This document shows positions 43,568 through 54,443 of a DNA stretch of 64,000 nt, piece after piece. This stretch comes from Dendrophyllia cribrosa (Eukaryota > Cnidaria > Anthozoa > Scleractinia > Dendrophylliidae), in NCBI GenBank assembly GCA_024195265.1, contig JAJLRJ010000007.1, positions 4,801,058-4,865,057 on the forward strand, read 5' to 3'. The stretch's first letter is position 1. Every line of letters begins with the position of its first letter. Position numbers and translations under genes: made by a program. The notes beneath the pieces are model-generated. The model made no database searches. It saw nothing but the letters and a program-made list of their open reading frames with translations, and had not been told where the DNA came from.

Positions 43568-44134
43568 GTGCGGTTTTCAATTAAGTATTGAAAGTAATTT
43601 TGCTTTTGCTTCGGTTTTGCATTGCTGCACTCTGTGATGAGGCAGCTTGTACGTTTCGGAACGCCTCACAGGATTGGCTGAGAAAACAATAGAACAGACA
43701 ACGGAACAATGGACCCTAGCCCTGACAAAAATGCATCTGCGTGATACCCAGGTCCAATAAAATTAGAGGTTCTGAAGAGGTCCATGGTATCTGTTTGTGA
43801 TTGGGTAAAATATCTCGCGCCACTTTCTTAACCAATCAGAGGTAAAACCATAACCAATTTTGACTTGCTCGCACACGCTTCTTCGGTGTGCTTGGCGCTG
43901 ACTACATGACATGTATTTGTCTCTAGGTTCACTGGATTGCCTGCGTCTTTTCTATGTGATTGGCAAACAGTGATTACTTTGGTTTTGATAAACGTTTGAA
44001 GTTCTCCTTCAGTAGCATCTTGTATAATGGATGAACGGCATTAAGCTACAGATACTGTATTTATTAAGTCAGAGCTTTCGCCGATCCACGGCATTATTAT
44101 CATCGCTTTGGTTTTGGTTTATGTGAAAACGGTC
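43568..44134. mobile_element. Family-B MITE, copy 4, with two insertions
   Basis: It starts GTGCGGTTTTCAATTAAG and ends GTGAAAACGGTC. Bases 43639-43801 are foreign and flanked by TGTGAT (43633-43638 and 43796-43801). A second foreign stretch of about 120 bases lies near 43989-44107. The remainder aligns with copy 1. Confidence 0.75.
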
Positions 44135-44429
44135 TAAGATATCAGGTTAATAAATAAGCTTGGGTCACAAAACGCTATTAAAAATAGGGTTCTAACTATA
44201 TTTAGCAATTACAATGTTAATCAAAGTTTTGCATTGTTTTAATCTTGCAATTTCAGGAATGTCAGGAGCCTATTGGTCTACAGATGCTGACAAATCCGCT
44301 ACAAGGGAAAACCAATGGTGAAATACTAATTGAAGCTAGGTAAATATACGTCCTTTTTTTTCTTTCGTGTGTGACGAAGAGAGAGTAACTGTGTATACGC
44401 GACGCCTGTAACTTGCAAGCACACGTTAG

Positions 44430-44647
44430 GGTGATGTTACACGGCACGATTCGCAACGACGATTTTTAACGCAACATGGGTGCACGAACGATTTTCTTCG
44501 CAATTTGTTCGTTGCGAGTTTTTAATTCAGCTTCCGGAAACTTGTAACGCAAAACACGAATTTTGCTTAAGTTGTTTCGTGTAACATACCTGTCGTTAAT
44601 TTTGTTGCCCTAAAAATCGTCGTTGCGAATTGTCCCGTGTTACATCA
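44430..44647. mobile_element. MITE with GGTGATGTTACACGG ends
   Basis: GGTGATGTTACACGGCACGA at the left and TTGTCCCGTGTTACATCACC at the right; inner arms continue TTCGCAACGACGATTTTTA and its inverse. Comparison with the two paralogous empty sites (near 42450 and 43315) shows that it interrupts the sequence ACACGTTATAGCC in the third copy of the segmental duplication. Confidence 0.82.
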
Positions 44648-44790
44648 CCATAGCCACTTACATGCTTCATAATTACACATTAGAAAAGTCTGTTTTATTT
44701 CGCTGATGCTATTTTGTCCCGTAAACAGTTTTATTTGTAGAGAATTGCAGGTAATTACGGATTGAAGACAGAAGGTTCCTTATGAAGAAA

Positions 44791-45018
44791 ATTGCTTCGG
44801 TTTTGCATTGATGCGCTTTGTGGTTGGTTAAAATATCTCACACCACTATTTACACCAATCAGAGGTAAAACCAAAATCAATTCTGACTTGATCGCACGCA
44901 CCGACTACATGTATTTGCTGCTTGTTCTGATTGGTTCATTGAATTGTCTGCGTTTGTTGTGATTGGCTAGAGTGGTTACTTTGGTTTTGGTTTTACGACA
45001 CTCGAGTGAAGACCGCTC
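44791..45018. mobile_element. Family-B MITE, copy 5, left end missing
   Basis: Begins at ATTGCTTCGGTTTTGCATTG and ends GAGTGAAGACCGCTC followed by TA. The first about 40 bases present in the other copies are lost. Confidence 0.7.
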
Positions 45019-45180
45019 TACGATTTAACATTAATAACTAATATTTACCAATTACAATGTTAATCTTACAGTTTTGCAATGTTTTAATCTTGCAGTTCTC
45101 AGGGATATCAAGAGCCTGCTAGACTGGAGATGGTGATACTAAGATGCGAGATACCAATTGCAACTATTATATAGGTATAT

Positions 45181-47186
45181 ATACGCCGAAATTCATTCAT
45201 TCAAGCCCATCACAAAACAAGGTTTATCCATAGCTGGGATTACCAGAACAGATAATTGGCCGCTGACGAAAAGCACATGCATATAATTTACAAAATAACG
45301 CCAATTTCTTTTCACGTCACGGTTCCAAAATCAGTTGTATCCCTACTTATCAGTTGTCATTGCCATGGAAACACAACACCTAGAGAATGGTTATCCAGTG
45401 AAAATGGATACGGACAACATTTGTGAAGGAAAAGAAATAGGATCGGTTTTCCCAATAACACGCAATTTGATACATTAATTGAGCTATCAAACTAAATTGG
45501 TAAAAAAATATGTAATGAATACCCTTCTTGAAGAATTTATTAAAATCCAATACTTCTGTCTTAGACTGGAGAATTTTCATAATCAAGGGAAGGAAAAAGA
45601 ACCCAGGGACAGCTGATGGCTAGAATGGTATCACAGGTAAGTCTCTTGTCATGCGCTTCTCAAGAGCTCTCATTAATTTTAAAACTAGTGTTGACAGTCG
45701 TCGTTCAGAGTTTTCTTTTGTTTGGCCCTCGCTTGAGATGAGCGCTTTGATCACTTGTACATGCTAAGCTACTTGTACGCTTTAAATCTCTTTTTACTGG
45801 AATCACTATAGTCTCTCTAAGACTTAAACTCTCGTCTAATTCTTATTCTTTAGCTCTCATGACGTCTCTCATGGACTCACGTTCTTGTTTGACCTGGCTT
45901 ATACTCAATGCGTTTTCACCTCTGGTTATAAAGGAGGGGAAGATGGACACATGGACGACTAGTGAGACGAAACAAATCACATCACAGGTACATCTTCAGG
46001 AACATAATAATTCAAAGTCTTATTGTTCTTATGTTGGGCTCACGCGTCGTACTTCCTCGCGGTCGCTTTTTAACTTGCGCCTCTGTGTTTCGCTCCTTGC
46101 TCAACTTATACTACTTTTGGAGAAGAGAGAAACTGATCATGGTCCTTTTGTGTTTACGCTCAAACCCTGGGCATTCAATTATCCACAGCCGTTAACTACA
46201 AAATGGGGTACGGTGCAGGTGTAGTCGTCTTATCCGGGTAGTACGACCCAATGTAGATATTTGAGGCTCCGAAAAATTGTAATTTACCTTTTCGTCTGAA
46301 ATCGGGTATATACTTTGACAATTGTGATCTGCAGCGTTCACACTTCTCCTGGAAAACTCGTGAATTTTTATACACATACTTTTGTACCCTGGAAAACTCC
46401 TGGAATTCCGTCATCTCGAATCCATGAATATGTTTTGTCTTTTAATCTGAAATCAGGTATAGATTTTGACAGCGGAATTCAAAAAGAGAAAATATTTAAA
46501 ACGGGTAAGGGTTTTGAATAGCGGGCAGCTTGCACCCCCACAAAAAGTTTTAGGGGTACTCCCTGGAGAAAGATAGACCGCGCTTGAGGAATGCACGCTT
46601 GGAATATCGGATAAGGCACAAAACGAAAGTAGAAGTAAATTATTTTTATCAACATTGTGTCTTGAATAATTTTTCCCTGCGTTGCGCTTAAACAATTTGA
46701 TTCTTCGGTCGGGACTTCCTCTTTTGCCATTCAGGTAAAACAAGACCTAAGGGAACTTCATATTAAAGTATCCGGAGTAATCGATGCACCTCTAAAGGGT
46801 TGAAATTCGTGTTTGCGACGAGTAGCAGGTTAACCACCGATCGAGTACCTTTGGGAAACAATTCCCACAAAAAACACAATTCTGGTACCTTTTGGGGGTT
46901 TCTCTTAAAAACATTCAGCGAAAACTTTCGTGAATTTTACTACTCTCACCACGGAAAGAGACTACGAGATTGCAGACTAATTGTTAAATATTCCAATATA
47001 TATTTTCAGCTATTTCAAGAGACTTCAAAAGGCCTTGGAAACTCCATAAAAGGATCTTCATGCAGTCTTATCAGATGAAATGGATCCATGATCAGGATAA
47101 TGGACATCCAGCTTTTCATGTTGCATGCTACTGATAGTTTCTAAGAAATCTGAGAAAATTATCTTAGTCGTAAAATTAAGAGCACT
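45181..47186. other. Intergenic stretch without recognisable gene
   Basis: Several open frames of 60-120 codons (for example around 45860-46220) have no recognisable sequence or repeat match. Possible donors such as CACAGgtaagt at 45632-45640 and CACAGgtacat at 45984-45992 follow similar sequence, so non-coding exons are conceivable. Nothing firm. Confidence 0.4.
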
Positions 47187-47194
47187 TTCTAATG

Positions 47195-47895
47195 AATCAA
47201 CTAAACTGCAGATACCGTGAACAATCTATTGCGTCACATTGGATCAAATACAAACAGTGATAAGCAACAGACCACTGCAAGGACCGATCAAACAATGTGG
47301 AAAGGCATTCTCTCGAAATGGCACTACGGTCGGCCAAACCTGACATGATCAGCGCTCAAAACTAGAAAACAGACGCAGACAGCTGTTTCGGGCTTGTTAT
47401 GCCCTAGTCAGTGGTGTCTAGTGGCGGTGTACTGAATAGATCCGATCTATGTGCATTCTATTTAAAGGAGAAGAATGGTTTGGCCACTCCTTGTTTCTCT
47501 CCCTATGGCGCTGACATGTATCGGTTGTTAGGATGAATCGCCCTTTGGCCATTTGCCACAGTTGTTTGTGGCGTGACCGTTGTGCGATTTACCCTATCAC
47601 AGCTCTTTCTGGAATGATTAGCGACATATATGAGATAGGTGAAGTTACCGATTCTCATTATGTTCTAGCTATGGCACACTGACGAGGGCATAACAAGCCC
47701 GAAACAGCTGTCTGTGTCTGCTTTCTAGTTTTGAGCTCTGATCATGTCAGGTTTGGGCGACCGTAGTGCCATTTCGAGAGAATGCCTTTCCACATTGTTT
47801 GATCGATCCTTGCAGTGGTCTGTTGCTTATCACTGTTTGTATTTGATCCAATGTGACGCAATAGATTGTTCACGGTATCTGCAGTTTAGTTGATT
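47195..47895. mobile_element. Foldback element, 219-bp arms, 8-bp target duplication
   Basis: The left arm 47195-47413 (AATCAACTAAACTGCAGATA onward, ending CCCTAGTCAGTG) and right arm 47677-47895 are inverse copies with only a few mismatches. TTCTAATG stands directly before (47187-47194) and after (47896-47903). The 263-base middle has no transposase. Eight-base duplications are typical of hAT elements; the arm ends contain CATAACAAGCCCGAAACAGC in inverse orientations. Confidence 0.9.
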
Positions 47896-48264
47896 TTCTA
47901 ATGGCTACTAAAAATGGACGCATTATCACAGGCTGTCCCAAACCGCATTTTTGTTAGTCAATAGGCCTTATTCACGATAACCACCATGTTTCGTGTGTTA
48001 GCAAACTCGACTCATATATGGTATAAGAAGGAATAATTATTGTGTTTATATAACAATTAAGTGCGCGTGTTTTAGTAAATAACTGATACATGAATTAAGA
48101 GGGAATAATATTCACCCAATCGGACTCCTTTCCAAGTCTTTGTTTGAACTAAACACTTGTGATTAACCCTGAACATTTATCATTGTTTATTTATTCACAT
48201 GGAACTATTTGACACTTTTTGGTATATATTAACGTAACATATTTTTATTTCTTCACTTAAATTA

Positions 48265-48450
48265 AAATGATCATCATCATGATCATCATAACTTTATTAA
48301 TGTGTCAACAAGATTTAGCATTGCTGCTAATTGGGGACACCTAAAACAAGTTAAACTATATCAAAACTATGTACAAGATAAATTAAGATAATAGCTATTT
48401 ACAAGATAATTAAAATTTCCCTAAAAAATAAAATAATAGTCAATTAATTA
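48265..48450 (-). mobile_element. LINE 3' tail fragment inside the minisatellite
   Basis: Read on the minus strand it ends with CACATTAATAAAGTTATGATG and further GAT triplets. The AATAAA-like signal followed by a (GAT)n tail is characteristic of CR1/L2-like elements. The motif TAATTGGGGACACCTAA (plus strand) is shared with 53398. Confidence 0.55.
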
Positions 48451-49054
48451 ATTATCAAGATGATATCGAAACGTTGTGTGATTTCGCTAATTTTTATTCT
48501 TTAATAGTAATTTTATTTATGTGTTAGCGAAAAGAAAGGGATAATTTTTATGTAACAATTAAAGTGTGTGCATGTTAGCAAATAACTGATTCATGAATTA
48601 AGGAGGATTAATAATGTATACATAAGAATTAGGCGTGTGTGTGTGTTCACAAACAACTGATCTACGAATTAAGGAAGGGTAATTGTGGTTTAATAATAAT
48701 TAAGTGTGCATGTTAGTAAACAACTAATACATGGATTAAGAAGGGATGATAATGTTTGTATAAGTATTAAGAGTGTGAGCGTGTTAAAAGCAAACAACTG
48801 ATACATGAATTACTAAGTTATATATTTATATCTGAGTATTAAGAGAGCGCGTGTTAGCAAATAAATGATACATGAATTACGAAGGTATATAATTAATGTT
48901 TATGTGTGGTATTTGATCCTGTCCAATGGCAATATAATACGTAGCTACCGTTAGTTAATCATTGACTGTGCAGTGGACTTGTGCGCAAGGTGCTTATCTC
49001 TCGATATCATTTTTGTTTCTCCATCGCCTTTGTTTTTTCACATTGCGTTTTATC

Positions 49055-49468
49055 ATGCCTCCCAAGAAGCGTTCCTCGAAGAAACCCTCTGACCAATCGG
49101 CGAATTCTTGGCTTTCCCAGTTTTGTCACGAACAGGACATTCCGGTGGCCTTGATGAAAGTTCTAGTTGATTATGAGCACCAGATAACTACCCATACCGT
49201 TCTCACCGCGATAACCAAGCAGGATTTGGCAGACATGCACCTCGTGGTAGGTCAAAAATTCATTTTACGCCAAGTAATCACTCGTCTCACCAAGTCGGCT
49301 ACTACTACTACTACCACCGCCCCTGTGTCCAGCTTGGCTTCTACTTTACCAGAGTTTCCTTCGTTCCTTCATCCTTTCAAGCTGGACGACGAGATCGCCA
49401 AAATTGAAGTGGAGTTTTGCGAGCCGAACGCCGCTTCTTTCCCGCTTTACAACACTGTTTATATAATG

Positions 49469-49508
<40 letters not shown>

Positions 49509-49522
49509 TATATAAGCATTAA
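49055..49522 (+). CDS. Truncated reading frame with SAM-like N-terminal region, probably mobile-element derived
   Basis: From ATG 49055 the protein starts MPPKKRSSKKPSDQSANSWL and has a region of about 65 residues (SQFCHEQDIPVALMKVLVDY to FILRQVITRLTKS) whose hydrophobic pattern, with DL..M.L..GQK..L, looks like a SAM-type helical domain. A Ser/Thr linker and KLDDEIAKIEVEF follow. The frame then runs into a TA microsatellite and codes only Tyr/Ile. A longer upstream start at 48962 adds an unlikely hydrophobic leader. The sudden end at the TA run and the minisatellite on both sides indicate an inserted, 3'-truncated element. The function is unknown; the SAM call is by eye. Confidence 0.5.
49470..49505. 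repeat. TA microsatellite
   Basis: About 17 TA dinucleotides between the reading frame and the resumed minisatellite. Confidence 0.9.
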
Positions 49523-50440
49523 GAGTGCGCGAGTTAGCAAATAAATTGCACATGAATTGAGTAGGGATGTTTATGAACGATTTAAGAGTGAGCAAACAAC
49601 TGATACATGAATTCAGAGGGGATAATGTTTCTATAAGTATAAAGAGTGTGTGCGCGTTAGTAAATAACTGATACATGAATTAAAAAGGGATTATAATGTT
49701 TATATAAGTATTAAGAGTGTGCGGGCGTCTTAGTAAACAACTGATTCATGAATAAAGAAGGTAATAATGTGTATAGTATGAAGAGTGTGCAAGCGTCTTA
49801 GCAAACAACTAATACATGAATTAAGAAGGGATAATGATGTTTAATATATAAGTATTAAGAGTGTGCGTGCGTCTTAGCAAACAATTTATACACGAACTAA
49901 GAAGGGATAATGATAATATAAGTATTAGACTAAGAGTGTGCGCGTGTTTGCAAATAACTGATACATGAATTACGACTGGATAATGTTTATATACGTATTA
50001 AGAGTGTGTGCGTATTTTAGCCAACAACTGATATATAAATAACGAAGGGATGATAGTGTTTATATAAGTATTACGTGTGCGCGTGTTAGTAAACAAATGA
50101 TACACGAATTAAGAAGGAATAATGTGCATATAAGTATTTCGTGTGCGCGTATTTTAGCAAACAAATGATACATAAATTACGAAGGGATAATGTTTGTATG
50201 AGTATTACGTGTGCGCGTGTTAGTAAACAACTAATACATGAAATAAGAAAGTATGTTTACATATCAATTAAAAATGTGGGCATGTTAGCAAACAACTGAC
50301 ACGTGGATTAAGAAGGTATAATGTTTATATAAGTATTACGTGTGCGCGTGTTAGTAAACAACTGACACGTGGATTAACAAGGTATAATGTTTATAAAACT
50401 TTTAAGTGCGTGCGCTTGAATTATTAAGGAGTTTGCATGT

Positions 50441-51617
50441 TGTGTTTATATAAGATATAAATTTATAATAATAATCTGAATATTTATTACTTATATTGCG
50501 CTTTTTCTATAAAATGATCAAAAGCGCATTACAATTAATATAATAAAATCTTACAAATTATAAATTGATAATAAAACTACCGACTAATCTTTCAAGAATT
50601 AAAATCTATTATAAAATTGTGCTTAAAAGAATCTTAACAAAAAGCCTTTGAAAATAAATAAGTCGCTTAAAAAATGTCAATGTTACTTGCTTGCCTTACT
50701 GATAAAGAAAGGCTGTTCCACAAGATGGAAGATGGTGCTGCTACCATAAACGAGCGATCCTCCATAGTCTTTTTCGTTTTAAACCGCGGACTAGCTAGCA
50801 ATATACCATTCAGTATTGTTTCGATGCAATTGATAATATGAAGCTGGTAAGATTGAAACTAGATTCTTAAGTTATGTGCACGTTAAAATGAAAAAGAGGT
50901 ATCGCATCAAAGGAACAGGAAAATAGAACTGTTCCTGATATTTATCACGAGCTAAAAACCGTTTGGCACAAAAAAAGCAGAGTATAAGATATGAAATAAA
51001 CGTGCATTGAATTTACAATTTTAGCCACTTGGCAGATCAAATTCTCCCTTTTTATTTTCTTTGCTTTTTTCTGATTCTCTCAGCTCTACAGCTCTCATTC
51101 AATGGATTTTGGAGGTTAGAGAATTATCCATTACTGCTGTCAGGCTATAGCGAGAAAACTAAAAACTCTATTAGCATCAAAGTGTTCAAGAGAATTGTAA
51201 AACAGGAACTATACTGCCAGTATTTTTCGCATTTATGTATATTATATTAGTGTATTTCTTATTGACTTTTTAATAATGTATATATAAATATTGTAATTTC
51301 TTACATTTGATTTTATACCGTATTGTAAATTAGTATGAAAAACCAAGTTGGAGGAACTAAAACTATTGCATTTTATTGTATTGCAAACAAAATCTCACTT
51401 GTGGTCCTTCAAATAAAAGCTATTTAATGGTATTTTGCAGTGTTGTCGTTTCCTTTACATTTTGGGTTATTCATTTTCGCACTCGTGAGCTCTTGGCTTG
51501 GTAATTTCCCGAAATTTCGAAGATAGGATCTCACAGGTTGAGGAGTGGAGGTACATTAGCTGCAGACCAATGCTGGTATTTTTCGTTCGGATGTATCAAC
51601 GGCAACCGTGTGTGATA
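50441..51617. other. AT-rich stretch with a dispersed-repeat end
   Basis: ATAATAATCTGAATATTTAT followed by TTGCGCTTTTTCTATAAAAT and AAAGCGCATTACAAT (50462-50540) resembles the AGCGCC...GGCGCT motif at 27480. It is probably the end of a dispersed repeat. No gene seen in the rest. Confidence 0.45.
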
Positions 51618-52730
51618 GAGCGGTTTTCAATTCAGCATCGAAGTAATTTCGTGATTGCTTTGGTTTTGCATTGCTACGCTTTGTGATTGACTAAAAAATT
51701 TCGCGCTATTTTCTCAACCAATTAAAAGTGAAACGAATCTCTTACCTGGCGCCCGCATATTAATGATATTTCAAAGAAAATAACTGCTGGTCTTGCAGTC
51801 TTAAAGCGTATTAGTGCTATCATACCATTTGAAACTAGAATAAATATATACAATGCACTTGTAATGCCCTTTTTCAATTATTGTAGTCCTGTGTGGGACA
51901 ATATTGGTAAGGGTCTATCAGACAAACTCCAAAAGCTGCAAAATAGGGCTGCCAGAATTGTCACCCTTTCTAATTATGAGGTTCGCTCGAGTGATTTGTT
52001 GGATGAGCTTGGCTGGGAACGGTTAGAAAACCAAAGACTAAAACAGTTGGCTGTAATTATGTATAAAATCCATAATAATCTTTCCCCATTGTATTTGAGG
52101 CGGATTTTTACCAATATTTCAAATATACACACACATAATCTTAGAAATTCTGAGTTTAATTATTACATTCCCAGACCGAGAACTGAACACGCCAAAGGTA
52201 GCTTACACTACAGGGGACTGTTCTGTGGAACAAGATCCCCTTAGAGATCAGACAGCGGCCCAACTTGAACGATTTTAAAACCTCTTTATGTGTGAAAGAT
52301 TATAATGAAACAATGATCATTTAAGTTTTTATAGCATTCTATTCTTACGTGTAATTTAGTTAAGTTTTATAGTTCAATTCTTAGTTTAATGTAGTTTGAT
52401 AAATTGAAGAAACCTTGATCGTAGTTTTCATTGTACTTAACTTTATCTTTCTTAGTTAAGTAGTTTTATAGGTAATGTACTCTAGTGTAAATTCACACGA
52501 CTCCTAGGAAGACCATGTAAATATGATACGATTTCGTGTATAAATAAAGATTGATGATGATGAAACCAAAACCAATCGTGACTTGCTTGCACGCGTTTTC
52601 CCGCCCTTGGCGCCGGCTACATGTATTCCCTACGAGTTTTGATTGGTTCATCGGATTGTCTGCATATCTTGTGATTGGCCAGAGTAATTACTTTGGTTTT
52701 GGTTTTACGACACTCGATTGAAAACTGCTC
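51618..52730. mobile_element. Family-B MITE, copy 6, split by a LINE
   Basis: GAGCGGTTTTCAATTCAG to CACTCGATTGAAAACTGCTC with TA on both sides (51616-51617 and 52731-52732). The left third (to about 51734) and the right part (from about 52561) align with copy 1. Between them lies a 5'-truncated LINE. Confidence 0.88.
51757..52560 (+). pseudogene. 5'-truncated LINE (CR1/L2-like) C-terminal fragment with 3' UTR
   Basis: The frame starts HINDISKKITAGLAVLKRIS, continues NALVMPFFNYCSPVWDNIGK and KLQKLQNRAARIVTLSNY, the thumb/C-terminal region of CR1- and L2-like reverse transcriptases. A one-base shift near 52210 interrupts RG(AVLWN); the other frame then reads KIPLEIRQRPNLNDFKTSLC. The 3' end has AATAAAG and GATGATGATGA. 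TGAAAC occurs at the left junction (about 51729-51734) and right after the tail, a likely short target duplication. The exact left boundary is uncertain by about 20 bases. Confidence 0.85.
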
Positions 52731-52770
52731 TATTCGCAAAATGCGATTACCGGTCAGTGCTGCCCTTTTA

Positions 52771-52952
52771 AGCTGGATTTCCACTGTTTCGTAATTTTGA
52801 CGTGCGTAAATATAATTCGAGACGATTTCTGAACAGCTGGGGTAAAAGTAAACAGTTGAGCTCTTAACGCGAGATGTTCAGACTGGTCGTATCTAATTTT
52901 ATCAGTTATGCAAGTTAAACGTAACGAAAGTAACGACAGTGGAAATCCAGCT
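52771..52952. mobile_element. 182-bp PIF/Harbinger-like MITE with TTA duplication
   Basis: AGCTGGATTTCCACTGT at the left and ACAGTGGAAATCCAGCT at the right, flanked by TTA at 52768-52770 and 52953-52955. Three-base TTA/TAA duplications are typical of PIF/Harbinger. A fragment with TATTTCCACTGTTGCGTAAT lies at 37181. Confidence 0.85.
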
Positions 52953-53159
52953 TTAGAAATCTAATTCGCTCCTGAGATTTCTGGGATCTTTTGAGCAACC
53001 AATACGAACTATGATTGGTTAATTGGTTGGAAACCATTAACCAATCGTAACTAATTAACGCTGGTAACTCAAACGATCCGGCCCAGAAAGCCTAGTGACG
53101 AACGCAGGTGCCATATTGGATATCTGCTCTATTTTCTTCATTTGTGGATTGGGCCCGAA

Positions 53160-53375
53160 TCTGTGACATCAGCGTTTGCGAAAATATCTATTTACGCTGT
53201 CCACACGTAAACGGGTAAACGGCGTTTTCGAAAATATCCACTTTGGAGAGAGTTTTCGAAAATATCCGTTTAGGGTGACCGTTTTCATCGTTTACGTGTG
53301 GACGGGAGGCCTAAGCGCATAAAAAATATGCGTTTACGAACGTAAACGTATAAGTGTGGACGGGGCTTAAAGCTT
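53160..53375. repeat. Repeat rich in CGTTTACGTGTGGACGG motifs
   Basis: Several direct and inverted copies of TTTTCGAAAATATCC and of GTTTACG/CGTAAAC, ending AAGTGTGGACGGGGCTTAA. It resembles the subterminal regions of hAT-type MITEs, but I could not fix both ends. Confidence 0.5.
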
Positions 53376-53397
53376 CTAGCGTGCCACAAGTGGCACA

Positions 53398-53477
53398 CTA
53401 ATCGGGGACACCTAAGTTAAAATAACAGCTGTATTCACTGTATATTTGAAATAAAGATTTACGTTAAAAAAAGTTAA

Positions 53478-53520
<43 letters not shown>
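53398..53520 (+). mobile_element. LINE 3' tail with AAT microsatellite
   Basis: CTAATCGGGGACACCTAAG, then AAATAAAGATTTACG and an (AAT)n run to about 53517. The GGGGACACCTAA motif is shared with 48340. Confidence 0.5.
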
Positions 53521-54050
53521 GTCCTTCTGTATCATACACTATACTATATTATAAGTTAAATACTTCTAATTTCGAAAATAATGATTTAAAATATTACTAA
53601 TAATAAATGTATAAGAATATATATACCATATTTTAAATGGATAAAACAACTACTTACAAGAGACTATTAAAATATATTTGTGATTCGTTCAGAATTAAAA
53701 AAATGCTACCTTATAAAGGGAAAATGCTACGTGCTGCAGAGGAAGCAGCCGCCAGGGCATGACTTACCCTCTAATTCCGTTAGTTCGAGTCTGCGTATCT
53801 TACTCTTGAATGATACTAAATGACTTACAATTTCGAAAATCTGATGGAAGTTTCGCCCAGAGGAACGGACCATAAAACCTTAAAGAGTGCTTACCGTAAC
53901 TTGTTAAACAGTAGAATTAGGCCACCATGCTCGTTTAGGAGAAACAACTCTTATTCATTTGGCAACTTATCTTCGAAAGAAATTTTTTTCGTTTGATTTT
54001 TAATTTTTTACTATTTAAGAATTGGTTCATGCTTAGCGTGCGTCTATCGA
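53521..54050. other. AT-rich stretch without recognisable features
   Basis: No exon or repeat boundary could be supported. Confidence 0.45.
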
Positions 54051-54245
54051 GTTTTATAATTCAACACATTGATACACTGCCCAAATATGGTCAAAAAGTT
54101 ATTGATATACGTTATGTCTACATGACGTATATCCAACGATGGAGGTAAATTTCGCATTTTGACAAAAGAATGCAAAAATGACGGACCGGCCTCGATATTT
54201 TTTCTTCAAACTGTGCTTTGTTATCAATGTGTTGAATTATAAAAC
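54051..54245. repeat. Inverted repeat with GTTTTATAATTCAACACATT ends
   Basis: A perfect 24-base inverted pair: 54051-54074 against 54222-54245. The left part shares ATTGATAC and AAATATGGTCA with 30117-30150. Non-coding. Confidence 0.75.
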
Positions 54246-54265
54246 TATTATAGAGCTCAAGCTTG

Positions 54266-54333
54266 CGTGATATCGTCTAATTTTAGCCGACTCGGCCTAC
54301 GGCCTCGTCGGCTAAGAATTCGGCGATATCACG
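54266..54333. repeat. Short GC-rich hairpin
   Basis: CGTGATATCG and CGATATCACG enclose TTAGCCGACTCGGCC and GGCCTCGTCGGCTAA. The symmetry extends outward through CTATTATAG and CTATAATAG. Comparable in style to the hairpin at 13641. Confidence 0.7.
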
Positions 54334-54443
54334 TGCGCTTTCGCACTATAATAGTTAAATGGATGCACGCGGGAAGTTTGGAGAGCACAAGAGAAGCGTA
54401 AGAGTTGCTCGAGGCGATAGCCGAGAGCAACTCTAGCTTCTCG

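Larger units (their letters stand above)
42381..45180 (+). repeat. Three-fold tandem segmental duplication (unit about 0.85-1.15 kb)
   Basis: Copies begin near 42385, 43240 and 44397 with GCGACGCCTGTAACT. Each continues with TATAGCC, CTTCATAATTA, TTTTGTC, GGTAATTA, GAAGACAG, then a family-B MITE at the same place, then CAATGTTTTAATCTTGCA (or the close variant in copy 2) and a block like TCAGGGATGCTAGG-GACAAATCCGCT. Copies differ by indels and by later insertions (43639-43801, about 43989-44107, and 44430-44647). The MITE therefore preceded the duplication. Confidence 0.8.
47998..50440 (+). repeat. Degenerate minisatellite field, unit about 65-75 bases
   Basis: About 25-30 diverged units share GTGTTAGCAAACAACTGATA, CATGAATTAAGAAGGGATAA and TGTTTATATAAGTATTAAGA. 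Spacing varies between about 65 and 90. The field is interrupted at about 48140-48470 (LINE tail) and 48900-49500 (reading frame plus TA run). Confidence 0.85.

Noticed and set aside
45859..46224. 121-codon open frame on the plus strand
   Set aside because: It shows no recognisable motif, overlaps another open frame of similar length, and its composition is not clearly coding. Left as unannotated.
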